A DNA stretch of 64,000 bases from AP-15 sp963787425 (GCA_963787425.1 CAWBCV010000001.1:248001-312000); one strand, 5' to 3'. Shown: positions 37,854 through 47,004, numbered from the stretch's first letter. A program made the numbers and translations. Notes: generated by a model from the sequence alone, not told the origin.

Positions 37854-38419
37854 TTCACCAGAGAGATTTGCTCGCGGCGGCGTAGCCATGGAGGATCGGC
37901 GACCTCCGCCGCCATTGGCCAGTCTATGTCCCAAGGCCGCCCCAAACACCTCGATCGTGGTTCACTGGAGCCTCGCCTCGAACCCGCATCGCCGCTTCGC
38001 CCCGACCACCGGCAGGGCTCAATCCCCATTGGCCGCCACCCTCGATCCGCGGCTTCGTTCAACCAGGCTTCTGTGTCATCCCGCGCTCCTGCAGTGCTTC
38101 GTCGACTGTGCCCTGACGCGCGATCGCGCAAAACCCTCAATCATTGAACCCTTAATCATTTCCGGAATGAAGTCGGCCACCGATTCCGATTTGATCTCGG
38201 CCACGGTCGAGGTGGCCTGCTCGCTCGGCCGCAACTTTCCGCACTCGCGTCCAGGACGAAACGATGCTACCATTTTTGTTTTTTTAGGTGACCCGATGCG
38301 TGTAACCCATCTTCACGACTCGCATTGTTATTGGACTCCAATTTGGATTTCCGTGCGGGGCTGCTCAAGCCGCAGATTTGCTAAGGTTCAGGCAATCTGG
38401 CCAACCTGATGGTTAACTT
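37854..38419. other. 566-bp stretch without a recognisable gene
   Basis: Between the intron tail and the terminase remnant. Several open frames cross it on both strands, but none has family similarity or a ribosome site. An AT-rich patch with a T7 run lies at about 38271-38287. It probably represents eroded mobile DNA. Confidence 0.4.
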
Positions 38420-39262
38420 CCCGTGTCCTGACCGGACGCAGCGCGGACATCATCGTCATCGACGATCCTTTGAAGCCGAAAGAGGCGCTCTCCGACGCGC
38501 GGCGCAGAGCCGCCAACGAGTGGTACGACCACACGCTCTACAGCCGGCTAAACGACAAGGGGCGCGGCGCTATCGTCATCGTCATGCAACGGTTGCACGA
38601 GGACGATCTCGTCGGCCACGTCCTCGCGCAGGAGCCCTGGGAAATCGTGCGGTTTCCGGCGATCGCCGAAGCCGATGAATCCCACGAGATCGAGACGATC
38701 CTGGAATCGCGATGCCGCACGCGCCGGCGCGGTGAGGCGTTGCACCCCGATCGTGAGCCGCTCGACACCCTGCACCGCATCCGGCGGACGATCGGCGAAT
38801 ACAACTTTGCCGGCCAGTATCAGCAATCCCCCGCCCCGATTGGCGGCGGTCTAATCAAGGCGCAACAGTTGAAGCGGTATGGCCAGAGCGAATTGCCGGA
38901 GCCCCTTCGACCGCGTCGTGCAGAGCTGGGACAACGCCAAAGGCGACCGAACTCAGCGATTTCTCGGTGCGCACAACCTGGAGAGTGAAGGACAAGACCT
39001 CTTCCTGCTTGCCGTATTCCGCCGAAAGCTGGAATATCCGGCACTCAAACGCGCTGTGCGCGAGCAGCAGAACCGCTTTAAGGCAAGGGTCGTGCTGATC
39101 GAAGACAAGGCCTCCGGCACGCAGCTGATCCAGTAGCTGATTAAGGATGGCTGCCACGCCGTCACGCGCTACCAGCCGACGGCCGACAAAATCATGCGGC
39201 TGCACGCGCAGACAGCCCTAATCGAGAACGGTTTTGCGTCCTCGGGGATGCGCACAAAGCGT
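38420..39262 (+). pseudogene. terL: phage terminase large subunit remnant
   Basis: The reading starts within the ATPase domain (SADIIVIDDPLKPKEALSDA, YDHTLYSRLNDKGRGAIVIV) and continues ETIL...GEYNFAGQYQQSPAPIG. It changes frame near 38880 (FDRVVQSWD), and goes on LEYPALKRAVREQQNRFKAR, LIEDKASGTQLIQ, an in-frame TAG at 39133-39136, then GCHAVTRYQPTADKIMRLHA. The N-terminal part with the Walker A motif and the C-terminal end of the nuclease domain are missing. Truncation at both ends, a frameshift and a nonsense codon show real decay. It marks the region as old prophage DNA. Confidence 0.8.
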
Positions 39263-39411
39263 TATCCTTGGTCTTGTTCGCAGCTGACGCCTTCATCGCA
39301 GCAACTATGCGTCGATTTTGTTTGCTGATCTTGTCCTCAAGTTGCCACAATACTCAAGCAGATTCTGCAGTTCTTCGCTCCAAGAACCGGAAGGTATATC
39401 GAGCCGGCGTC

Positions 39412-39915
39412 ATGTCAGAGTTTGGGCAAACCCCCCTTTCCTCACTTGTAGATCTCAGTTGGCGCACTGCTTTCCGCCTTGGTTTCCCGCTGGCTCGCCT
39501 CTGGTGGCGGATGACAGGTCCGCGACATAAGGGCGTAGTCGTGGCGGTCTATATCGGTCCGGCATTGTTACTCGTGCGCTCCTCGTACCGGCGCGGGTGG
39601 CACTTGCCCGGTGGCGGTGTCAGGCGCGGTGAGATGCCGGAAACAGCGGCGCGACGGGAGCTGGCCGAGGAAATCGGGCTTCGAGCGCCAGTCCTCCTGG
39701 CTGCGGGCTCTACGTGCGGTAGTTGGGATGGTCGGCGTGACCAGGTACATTTCTTCGAGCTACGGCTGGCCAAGCCGCCACAGCTGAAGCTCGACAACCG
39801 AGAGATAGTCGCAGCACGCCTAACCTCACCTGTCGAACTGCAAAGCATGGTGCTGACCGGACCGCTCGCCGCTTATCTCGGCAGGGGCCGGCAACCGCTC
39901 GGATGTCGAGACTGA
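39412..39915 (+). CDS. Nudix hydrolase
   Basis: 167 residues from ATG 39412. The frame is open upstream to 39268 without family likeness, and the ribosome site is weak. A perfect Nudix box is seen, GVRRGEMPETAARRELAEEI followed by GL (residues about 69-90), with the catalytic REL-x-EE, preceded by RGWHLPGG. Such enzymes hydrolyse nucleoside diphosphates linked to another moiety; the substrate is not predictable. It lies between two decayed genes in the mobile region and is itself intact, perhaps cargo or a chromosomal gene trapped there. Confidence 0.75.
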   Translation: MSEFGQTPLSSLVDLSWRTAFRLGFPLARLWWRMTGPRHKGVVVAVYIGPALLLVRSSYRRGWHLPGGGVRRGEMPETAARRELAEEIGLRAPVLLAAGSTCGSWDGRRDQVHFFELRLAKPPQLKLDNREIVAARLTSPVELQSMVLTGPLAAYLGRGRQPLGCRD

Positions 39916-39916
39916 C

Positions 39917-40985
39917 TTGTATGGGGCTTTTCCCGTTTCACAGCCGCGCCGGGTCTATTCCACCGCCGTGGTCGGCACGATCGCCTCGATCGCTCTGACC
40001 CTGGGGCCGGTCATCGGCGGCTGGATCACCGGTACCCTCGACTGGCACTGGCCGTTCTACGTCAACCTGGTGCCAGGCGTCGCGGTCACAATACTCGTCG
40101 CGTTGCTGGTCAAGATCGACTAACCGGATTGGAGGCTGCTGAAGGACGCCGACTACCCAGGAATCACGCTGATGGCGGTAGCCCTCAGCACTCTCGAATA
40201 CGTGCTCGAAGAAGGCTCGCGCTGCAACTGGTTCGATGACGGGACGATCCAGAATTGTGCATGTATCGCAGCAATCGCGGGCGTGCTGTTCGTGACCCGC
40301 AGTCTGACCTTCGCGCGCCCCGTCATGGATCTGCGGGCGCTGAAGAACCGCAATTTCACGGTCGGCTGCGTTCTGTCCTTCGTGACCGGCGTCGGCATCT
40401 TCTCGACGATATATCTGACCCCGCTGTTTCTCGGCTATGTACGCGGGTTCCGCGCCTGGCAGACGGGGCTGGCGATGTTCTCGACCGGTGCCGCTTCGCT
40501 CGTCGGGACGCCCGTCTATGTCGTCGTGGCCCGCAAGTTCGAAACGCGCTGGCTAATGATGTTCGGGCTCGCGATGTGGAGCTTCAGCTTCGTTACCCAC
40601 GACTGGAGCGGCGCAGAACTCCTCGTGCCGCAGGTCCTGCGCGGCTTCCCGCAGGTGTTCGCGGTTGCGCCGGCGGTCACGCTCGGGCTTGGCAGCCTGA
40701 GGTCGGAGCCCTCAAATATGCCAGCGGCCTCTTCAACATCAAGCGCAATCTCGGCGGCGAAGTCGGCATCGCGGTGTGCGGCGCGATCCTCAATGCCCGG
40801 ACCATTTTCACTTCGAGATGATCGCGTCAGCATCTGACCCCGGCGAACGGCCGACGCCGCGGCTGATCGCCAGTGTTGCGCAGCGCACGGCACGACCCCG
40901 GCAGCCCGGAAGCCGGTCACCTCGCCGCTGAAAGCGTTCTGGCAACTCTCGAAGGAGTGATCCGCCGTGTCGGAGAGTAACGTCG
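39917..40985 (+). pseudogene. DHA2-family MFS efflux transporter remnant
   Basis: Begins inside the protein (LTLGPVIGGWITGTLDWHWP, FYVNLVPGVAVTILVALLV), meets a TAA at 40121-40123 where a Glu codon is expected before PDWRLLKDADYPGITLM, and continues ALKNRNFTVGCVLSF and FPQVFAVAPAVTLGLGSL. After further frame changes it continues KYASGLFNIKRNLGGEVGIA and traces of the C-terminal region to about 40985. The first four helices are absent. Nonsense codon plus truncation indicate a true pseudogene, unlike the two intact DHA2 genes at 49.7 and 53.1 kb. Confidence 0.75.
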
Positions 40986-41040
40986 TCAAGCTCGCCCAGC
41001 CAGGGCCTGCACCGATTCGCGCACAGAGAACAAATTTCAG

Positions 41041-41199
41041 CACCCAACGCCGTACCGTTTCGTAGGAAATTTCCGGCCCACGCTTTGCCAGGAGATCTTC
41101 CACGTCCCGATAGCTCAGCGTGAAGCGCAGGTACAGCCAGATCGCGTGCTGGATAACCGACGGCGGGAACCGATGGCGGCGATAAGAGATCACGGTCAT
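41041..41199 (-). mobile_element. 5' fragment of an IS6-family transposase gene
   Basis: MTVISYRRHRFPPSVIQHAI and WLYLRFTLSYRDVEDLLAKR followed by SYETVRRWVLKF is the N-terminus of an IS6/IS26-type transposase. Similarity ends after about 53 residues, so the catalytic DDE domain is missing and the IS is inactive. It abuts the 3' end of the MFS remnant. Confidence 0.8.
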
Positions 41200-41449
41200 G
41201 CCGAGATCCTATCCGATACGCCGCTCACTCCCGATCCCCCTTTTCCGCGGCAATGCCGGCCCGGCCGGTAACGCAACACCCCGTCCAGTGGGCGTTGCCT
41301 ACCGAAGTCGATCGACGCGCCGCCGCCCGCCGTGATAATCGCCGCGGTGGGTCCGGCAATGCGCAAAAAAGCGTCGCCGAGGAATGCGCTTCTCGCCAGT
41401 TATGCTCGACACAAGTTAATCTGATAATGTCTACAGTGCGATCATCCGA
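41200..41449. other. 250-bp stretch without a gene
   Basis: Between the IS6 scrap and the repressor 3' end. No gene-like frame, repeat or tRNA was recognised. Confidence 0.4.
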
Positions 41450-42505
41450 TCATGGCAAGATAAGCATGCGGATGCGGAGCACAGCCGCAATGGTCTGGTC
41501 GTCGATCGGGATATCTTCTTCGGGGTTATACATTTTCAACTTCAAGGGGCCAATGCCATCGCCGATCACGACGGCAGCGTCGGCACTTCCGTCGCGGCGT
41601 AGGAGGAAGGCGATGTCTCCCATCGCAACGGGGGTTTGTGGATCGACACAAGCGAGCGAGCCGGGCTTCATCAGGAAACCGAGCCGCTGCGAGCGCGGAC
41701 GAGGAAGGAATCATCGTTCGCAGCCAGCAGCTGATCGATCTGGACTTGGTCGACCATGACATCGCGATCGATGACAAAACGGCGCGTACCATCCTCTTTT
41801 ACGGCGATCTTGCCGTAGACGGGCAAAGCGGTTGGCCTCTGACGCGGGCCTACATAGCGGATGCTGCGGCGAATGGCGTATCGCTCGAGGGCGCCGAGCC
41901 GCCCCCATTTCGCCTCCTCTTTGAGGAGGGAACGCGGGGTACGCGGCAACAATTGCTCTGGCGGTACACCCTTCTCCAGCGCCAGCAGGTTATCGCGCGT
42001 CCGGCGTTCGAACATGCTGATCAGCTTAGCAGTGGTGAGACCGTAGAATTTTGCCACCGCCTCGATCTCGTCGTTCTGAATGATGCGGCTGGCCATCTCG
42101 ACGCGATGATAAACCGACAAGGTCAAACCAATGGCGTTTGCCACCTGTTGCATTGTCTTCCCCGACTTCTTGCGCAGCTGCGCCAGGACGTACCCGGTGG
42201 CGGCCGCCCCGCTTTCGATGCTGTGTTGAACCGCCTCGTGCTGGGCTTTTTGCCAACGCAGGACACCCGATGACGGGTCACGGCTGACGACAACGGGGAT
42301 CTCTTCGGCGCGGCAACCTAAGATGGCAGCAAGGTCTGCCAGCTGCAGGTTGGTAAGCCGCCGCTCGCCGCTTTCCATCTTTGAAATGGTCGAACTCGCC
42401 GACCGGCGGTTTCATCAGCCCGCCGAGCCTCGCCTGCGTCAGCTGTTTCCTAAGACGGAGTTCCTTGATATTGTTCGGGAAAACAATTTCACCCTTCATG
42501 CGCAT
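41450..42505 (-). CDS. phage-type repressor: XRE HTH plus S24/LexA-like domain (two frameshifts)
   Basis: ATG 42505 has GGAG 6 bases upstream. The HTH starts IKELRLRKQLTQARLGGLMK and, after a frame change near 42395, continues KMESGERRLTNLQLADLAA. A second helical region (GKTMQQVANAIGLTLSVYHR) is in the middle. The C-terminal part, in another frame after about 41690, reads KPGSLACVDPQTPVAMGDIA and SADAAVVIGDGIGPLKLKMY, the S24 peptidase fold of CI/LexA-like repressors. The total is about 350 residues. It is probably the immunity repressor of the decayed prophage. An AT-rich control region lies upstream of it. Confidence 0.65.
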
Positions 42506-42830
42506 CGGCTGCTCCGCAACGGAACGATCGCAAAAATCCGCGTTCACCGTCAAGTCGCAACGGTGCCGGCGCAAACCCGAGTAATCCGCCGCCGGCGGCT
42601 CGGCGGAAATTTCATTGAGCGGATGATCTTTCACTAGTTTATCCGTCCCATAGTGGTTCCCTTAGTCAGGTAATTTCCTCAAATCAAAAATGAAAATCAT
42701 TGTTAATAATACCGGCATAAGATATCGACGTTACCCCGATACCATACCGACGCGGTGCTCAATTCACCTCAGGCATCGCTGATGCGGGCGCGCGCAGCTT
42801 TGATAGACCTGCCGGCTCCGGAGGGGGAAT
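42506..42830. promoter_or_regulatory. AT-rich control region upstream of the repressor gene
   Basis: This 325-bp gap contains the most AT-rich patch in the window (about 42640-42725), set between the leftward repressor and a rightward small gene, so it likely holds promoters and operators for both. A perfect AATGA-AAA-TCATT palindrome lies at 42689-42701. Confidence 0.45.
42686..42704. promoter_or_regulatory. Fur-box-like palindrome
   Basis: This 19-mer matches the classical Fur box (GATAATGATAATCATTATC) at 14 of 19 positions, including the central AATGA/TCATT arms. Alphaproteobacterial iron control often uses other boxes (Irr, RirA), and the site could equally be a phage operator. It is about 130 bp upstream of the rightward small gene. 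Confidence 0.35.
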
Positions 42831-42867
42831 ATGGCTCACCGTCGGACATCGGATCGCCTCCGACCGT

Positions 42868-43089
42868 TTGAATACGATCTCGATGGGGCTCGCCGAAGAA
42901 GTGTTGCGGACGCCCCTCCGAACCAGGATCGAATGCCTGCAGCAGATCCTGTGGGCCTTTCGCGACATTGCCGACCGCGACGATATCCATCAGGCAGCCG
43001 AACGGTTGGCGCTGGTGCAGCATTGGATCCAAGACGAGGCGAACAGCACCGCCGCCGATCCGATTTTCTTCGACTTGCGGTTGGTCTGA
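42868..43089 (+). CDS. small hypothetical protein
   Basis: 73 residues from TTG 42868 or 68 from ATG 42883; the clearly protein-like part is MGLAEEVLRTPLRTRIECLQ and ILWAFRDIADRDDIHQAAER, an amphipathic helical stretch. An excellent GGAGGGGG site sits before an ATG at 42831, but that ATG is in a different frame, so a frameshift near the 5' end is possible. The gene is not recognised. It may belong to the prophage or to the chromosomal flank. Confidence 0.4.
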   Translation: MNTISMGLAEEVLRTPLRTRIECLQQILWAFRDIADRDDIHQAAERLALVQHWIQDEANSTAADPIFFDLRLV

Positions 43090-43105
43090 AAAGGGGAAAG
43101 CTCCC

Positions 43106-43399
43106 TCATCCGATCGTCCCTTTGGAGGCGAGAAGCGGCTCGATCTCCATCATCATTTTGGCGATCTGCTGCGGATTTGCCTGAAACGTGCCTGAGTTTA
43201 TTGCTTGTTGGAGTTCGGCAACCCGCGGCGGATCGACCGGAGGCACCGTATGTGCAGCTTGAGTAATCGTTGCGAGTAAGGCCTCGACCCTCGAAACGTC
43301 GGCAGAATCGATTACCGTACCGGCGGGCGACGGTGTTCTGGGCGCCGCAGCTTGTGCCGTTCCGGTCTGGCCAGTCGACGCGAGACCGAGCGCGTCCAT
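43106..43399 (-). CDS. FlgM-like anti-sigma factor candidate
   Basis: 97 residues from ATG 43399: MDALGLASTGQTGTAQAAAP is a disordered start, then VSRVEALLATITQAAHTVPP and PPRVAELQQAINSGTFQANP, followed by QQIAKMMMEIEPL. The pattern of a disordered N-terminus followed by V-x-R-V..LQ.AI..G.Y/F.....IA resembles FlgM, the inhibitor of sigma-28. No flagellar gene is nearby, so the call rests on the C-terminal motif alone. Confidence 0.45.
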   Translation of the reverse strand: MDALGLASTGQTGTAQAAAPRTPSPAGTVIDSADVSRVEALLATITQAAHTVPPVDPPRVAELQQAINSGTFQANPQQIAKMMMEIEPLLASKGTIG

Positions 43400-43431
43400 C
43401 ACCGACAAACGGCGCTTCCGGCGATGCCGCA

Positions 43432-43583
43432 ATGAAGGTTGCCCGAACTGGTTTCTATTGGGACTGCAGGCAAAGACTGAACAGGGCCGGCGCACCTATA
43501 CCGCCCGTCGCGAGTTCTGTTCCGATCGCTGTCGCGTGGCGTACGCGTGGCGACAAAAGAGGAAGAAGACCGCCAATCCGTAG
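43432..43583 (+). CDS. mini zinc-ribbon-like protein (one frameshift)
   Basis: ATG 43432 opens MKVARTGFYWDCRQRLNRAG; after a one-base change the sequence continues ARREFCSDRCRVAYAWRQKR and stops at 43583. The FCSDRCRVAY pattern with a later basic tail is seen in small CxxxC zinc-ribbon proteins of mobile elements. It lies between the FlgM-like gene and the integrase. Tentative. Confidence 0.35.
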
Positions 43584-43665
43584 GCCATACCGCGAGCGCG
43601 CACTCGGCGCTTCGGGCTGCGATGTAACCCCGTGCCGGTCCCACGACGGACGGGGGAGGGCTTGA

Positions 43666-44054
43666 GAGCATTCGCAAGGTCACATTCGCCAGCGAGGCAA
43701 CGGCTCGCGGGAGCTGAAGTTCGACCTCGGCTATGTCGACCCCACCAAAATGACGGTGGCGGCCTATCTGCGGCATTGGCTTGAGGCGGATATTGACCGC
43801 CGGGTCGCGGCCCGCACGGCCGCGCGCCATCGTGGCATCGTCGAGAAGAATATCATCCCACGGCGGGGCAATGTGCCGATGCGGAAGCTGACGGCTGTCC
43901 ATATTGAAGCTTTCGAATCCGAGCTGCAACGCGAGGGGTGGGTGAAGCGCCGCCGGCAGCCAAGTGGCCAGGATTCCAGATCCGCACCGATAGAGAGCGC
44001 GGCCTTTCTCCTCAGACCGTGCAGCACGTGCACAGAACGCTTTCCCAGGCGCTC
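43666..44054 (+). pseudogene. tyrosine integrase, 5' part, interrupted by the IS3 element
   Basis: Seen: GHIRQRGNGSRELKFDLG, YVDPTKMTVAAYLRHWLEAD, GIVEKNIIPRRGNVPMRKLT and AVHIEAFESELQREGW, the core-binding (SAM-like) domain of phage integrases. About 30 residues usually found between FDLG and YVDP are missing, there is no start codon before ATG 43750, and a frame change near 43980 is needed before SPQTVQHVHRTLSQAL. The coding sequence then stops at the IS left end and resumes at 45507. Confidence 0.8.
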
Positions 44055-44134
44055 TGAGCTGGACCCCGAAAATGAGACAGTAGGCTAAGGTGGAGGCCTG
44101 CCCCCAGAAAGCGCGGATAGCGCAGGAGCAGGAC

Positions 44135-44419
44135 ATGAAGCGGACACGGAAGAAGCACAACTCGGCGTTCAAGGCGAAGGTGGCGCTGGCGGCGATCAAA
44201 GGCGACCGAACGATCGCCGAGCTGGCCAGTGAGTTTGGGGTTCATCCGAACCAGATTTACAATTGGAAGAAGCAGCTGCTGGATGGCGCTGCGAGTGTTT
44301 TTGAGGGCGGCGGCTTGGCCGAGGGCGCGGCCAGCGAGGCTCAGGTCGACGTCCTGTACCGGCAGATCGGTCAGCTGAAGGTTGAAAACGATTTTTTGGC
44401 ACGAAAGCTCGGCAAATGA
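44135..44419 (+). CDS. IS3-family transposase OrfA
   Basis: 94 residues, MKRTRKKHNSAFKAKVALAA and GDRTIAELASEFGVHPNQIY form the transposase_8 helix-turn-helix that binds the IS ends, and the C-terminus has a short leucine-zipper-like helix (VDVLYRQIGQLKVENDFLAR). The stop overlaps the orfB ATG as ATGA, as in IS elements where orfB is coupled or fused to orfA by ribosomal frameshifting. Confidence 0.9.
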   Translation: MKRTRKKHNSAFKAKVALAAIKGDRTIAELASEFGVHPNQIYNWKKQLLDGAASVFEGGGLAEGAASEAQVDVLYRQIGQLKVENDFLARKLGK

Positions 44420-45506
44420 GCCGAGCGGAACGGCGCACGATGGTCGAGCGCATGAACCCGGTGCTGCCGGTATCCCAGCAATGCCGGTTGCTGGCGGTGT
44501 CGGGCGCGGCAGTCTACCGCAAGCCGGTCGAGGTCAGCGCGGAGGATCTTGCGGTAATGGCGCTCATCGATCGGCAGTATTAGCCAGGCCTTATTATGGC
44601 TCGCGGCGGATGGCGGCGTGGTTGGCGACCCAAGGCCATGTTGTCAATCGCAAACGGGTCCAGCGTCTGATGCGGCTGCTGGGGCTGACGGCGATCTACC
44701 AACGCCCAAAAACGAGCAAACCGGCAGCCGCGCACAAAATCTATCCATACCTCCTCGGTGGGATCGCCATCGACCGGGTCAATCAGGTTTGGTGCTCGGA
44801 CGTCACCTACATCCCAATGGCCAAGAGGTTTCTCTATCTGGTGGTCATCATGGACTGGGTGAGCCGCGCGGTGCTGGCGTGGCGATTGTCCAACACGCTC
44901 GGCGCCGAGTTCTGTGTCGAGGCGCTCGGGGAGGCGCTCGCTCGGTATGGCCGACCCGAGATCTTCAATACCGATCAGGGCAGCCAGTTCACCAGCGACG
45001 AATTCACCAGCACCCTGAAGCGCCACGGCGTCATGATCAGCATGGACGGAAAGGGCCGCTACATGGACAACATCTTCGTCGAGCGGCTGTGGCGCAGCCT
45101 CAAATACGAAGAAGTCTACCTCAACGCCTATGCAACGGTCGCAGAGGCCAAAACCGGCATTGGCGCATGGCTCAGCTTCTACAATGACGAGCGCCCGCAC
45201 CAGAGCCTCGGCTACCGTACGCCGCGGCAAATTTACCAGGAAGGCCTGTGGATATGTGGACGTTCGGCTCCGCCGACCGGCTGCGCTTCCCCCGCTTCCC
45301 GAGCCAGATCGGAAAGCGGGGAAATGCTCGCCTTCGACCACATACCCACAGGCGCTACAACCAACACAGGATTTAATATTGATGAAGTGAACAGCAGGCT
45401 CATCAAACCAGCCGTCGCGCTCACCGCGATCGGAGCCGACCTCGAAACCGGCAGGGATACACCTCAAGACGCGGCTCCGGCTGTCTCACTCTCAGGGTCC
45501 ACCTCA
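44416..45506 (+). CDS. IS3-family transposase OrfB (DDE), one frameshift
   Basis: ATG 44416 starts MSRAERRTMVERMNPVLPVS. One base is missing in a T run near 44582, after which the frame continues ARPYYGSRRMAAWLATQGHV. The DDE triad is visible: Asp in VWCSDVTYIPM, Asp in NTDQGSQFTSDEF, and Glu in FVERLWRSLKYEEVYL, with the HTH_21 and rve core. No stop occurs inside the IS in this frame, so the present reading runs into the integrase remnant to 45731. It cuts and joins the IS ends. Confidence 0.85.
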
Positions 45507-46197
45507 CTCAGCCATGCCGTGCGGCTCGGGGTGCTGCTAAAGAATCCGGCCGCGCAGGTAAAGCCGCCGAGACCCGATCAGCGCGAAATCAGGATCCTCA
45601 GTAAGGACGAGATCGGCGCGATTTTAACGGCAACTGGGGAGACCTGGCTTAATCTGCCCACCCTCGTTGCGGTCACGACTGGATTGCGCCGCGCGAGCTG
45701 TTGGGCTTGCGCTGGTCCGATCTCGATCTGAAAGCCGGAACGCTCACCGTCAATCAGTCGCTCGAACGCATCAAAGGCAAAGTCACTTTCAAGGCGCCGA
45801 AGACCAACAAGCCGGCGCTCTATCACTTTGCCCGCCGCTACTGTGCAGGCCTACAGGAGCATAGGGTCGGTCAGGCGGAGCGAATCAATTAAGCTCGGGC
45901 TCGGGCGCAAGCCGCGCGGGCTCATTTTCACCCGCCCGGACGGCGAGCCGATGGATGCCAATTCTTTGACAAAGGGCTTTGGGCGGCTGATCGCCGCGAC
46001 AGGAGTGACTCCGATCACGTTCCATGGGCTCAGACACACCCACCTTAAGCCACCTTTTGATGGATGGCATTCATGTGAAGGTGGTCAGCGAGCGGGGGCC
46101 ACGCCAAACGTCAAACATTACCCTCTCCGTGTATGCCCGTCTATATCCGAGCATGCAGGCCGATGCCGCGCTGCGGGTGGACGCATGGCTCCGATAA
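45507..46197 (+). pseudogene. tyrosine integrase, 3' part (catalytic domain, frameshifted)
   Basis: Continues the integrase from the IS right end: LKNPAAQVKPPRPDQREIRI, TGLRR (catalytic Arg), then in other frames GLRWSDLDLKAGTLTVNQSL, FHGLRHTHL (His-x-x-Arg box), VKVVSERG and NITLSVYARLYPSMQ with the catalytic Tyr, ending DAWLR and a TAA at 46195-46197. Three to four frame changes are needed. It lies about 100 bp before tRNA-Thr, the usual neighbourhood of an integrase, but on the 5' side of the tRNA. Inactive because of the IS insertion. Confidence 0.8.
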
Positions 46198-46297
46198 GGG
46201 CTAATAATCGCTCTCGCCGAGCTGCTCGGTGGGGATTAGGTGGGAAATCCGAAATCACATCGGGCCGCATGCTACCTAAGACATTGTGGCGAGGCTT

Positions 46298-46372
46298 GCC
46301 GGGTTAGCACAGTGGCAGTGCAGCGGTTTTGTAAACCGAAGGTCGGGGGTTCGAATCCCTCACCCGGCACCA
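46298..46372 (+). tRNA. tRNA-Thr (TGT anticodon)
   Basis: The acceptor arm GCCGGGT (46298-46304) pairs with ACCCGGC (46362-46368); the T-arm loop GGTTCGAATCC is standard; the anticodon loop TTTGTAA gives TGT at 46330-46332; and CCA is encoded at 46370-46372. It is the only tRNA recognised in the window and closes the mobile region on its right. The anticodon stem has one mismatch at its base. Confidence 0.93.
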
Positions 46373-46503
46373 AGGTAGGGGAGCGCCAGTTCTGCCGCGG
46401 TAGCGGTCGGCGCCGGAGCGCCGGTTGCATTGCACAACGAAGTCGCGCAGCAGGCCTCTGGTTTCCATTCTCGGGGTAGAGGACTTGATCGCCGCACAAT
46501 AGA

Positions 46504-46527
46504 AAGCGGCGCCCATTTGGGCGCCGC
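46504..46527 (-). terminator. Rho-independent terminator of the PRC-barrel gene
   Basis: A perfect 10-bp GC-rich stem (AGCGGCGCCC at 46504-46513, GGGCGCCGCT at 46518-46527) with an ATTT loop lies 14 bases after the PRC-barrel stop. In the leftward direction it is followed by TTTCTATT. Confidence 0.7.
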
Positions 46528-46540
46528 TTGCAGGTCCTTT

Positions 46541-46930
46541 TTAGACCGGCCGTATCCAGTAGTGGTCGATCCGCCCGGTGTATGAACGGTCGTCCCAATT
46601 CGGCATGTCGCGCAACGTGTAGCTCGGGGCACCCTCGAGCCTATTGCGGTCGAGATCGACAACGTAGCCGCCCAGGCGGGTGTCGTAGGTCAGCATTTTC
46701 CAGGGCAGCGGATGATAGCTCTCGCCGATCCCGAGGAACCCGCCAAACGACATCACTGCATAGGCGACTTGGCCGGTATATTTGTCGATCATCAGGTGAT
46801 GCACCGAGCCTAGACTTTCGCCTCTGCGATCATAGACGGAGGTGCCGGCGACCTTTTCGGAGGAAATAAGCCGGTTAGTTTCGTCGGCTTCCAGATGGGT
46901 AGCAGTCGTCGCAGTTCTAACGTCGCTCAT
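46541..46930 (-). CDS. PRC-barrel domain protein
   Basis: 129 residues from ATG 46930, with AGGAGA 7 bases upstream. The PRC-barrel is residues about 30-110: LISSEKVAGTSVYDRRGESL, GSVHHLMIDKYTGQVAYAVM, and PLPWKMLTYDTRLGGYVVDL. These beta-barrels, named after photosynthetic reaction centre H subunit, occur in many stress-related small proteins; a specific role is unknown. It is monocistronic, ended by a clear terminator. Confidence 0.88.
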   Translation of the reverse strand: MSDVRTATTATHLEADETNRLISSEKVAGTSVYDRRGESLGSVHHLMIDKYTGQVAYAVMSFGGFLGIGESYHPLPWKMLTYDTRLGGYVVDLDRNRLEGAPSYTLRDMPNWDDRSYTGRIDHYWIRPV

Positions 46931-47004
46931 TGCGTTGTCTCCTGTTGGCCGTAGGTACAAGGCAAACAAGAGGTTTAGACGTGGGTTCCGATATTGTGGG
47001 GCGC

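Larger units (their letters stand above)
44055..45506 (+). mobile_element. complete IS3-family insertion sequence (1452 bp)
   Basis: Terminal inverted repeats of 26 bp (44055-44080 and 45481-45506) match at 22 of 26 positions and begin TGAG..TGGACCC. The flanking 3-bp direct repeats CTC (44052-44054 and 45507-45509) are a target duplication of the length IS3 elements make. Removing the IS and one CTC restores the integrase reading LSQALSHAVRLGVLLKNP exactly. It contains orfA and orfB in the usual order. One base missing in orfB may be a sequence error. Confidence 0.92.

Noticed and set aside
37735..38409. A 224-codon plus-strand frame upstream of the terminase remnant.
   Set aside because: It crosses the antisense of the intron tail and DUF4142 upstream region, has no ribosome site and no recognised domain.
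42831..43184. A 117-codon frame from an ATG with an excellent ribosome site.
   Set aside because: Its translation is Arg/Pro-rich and shadow-like, while another frame over the same DNA reads as a normal helical protein; the ribosome site probably serves that gene through a frameshift.
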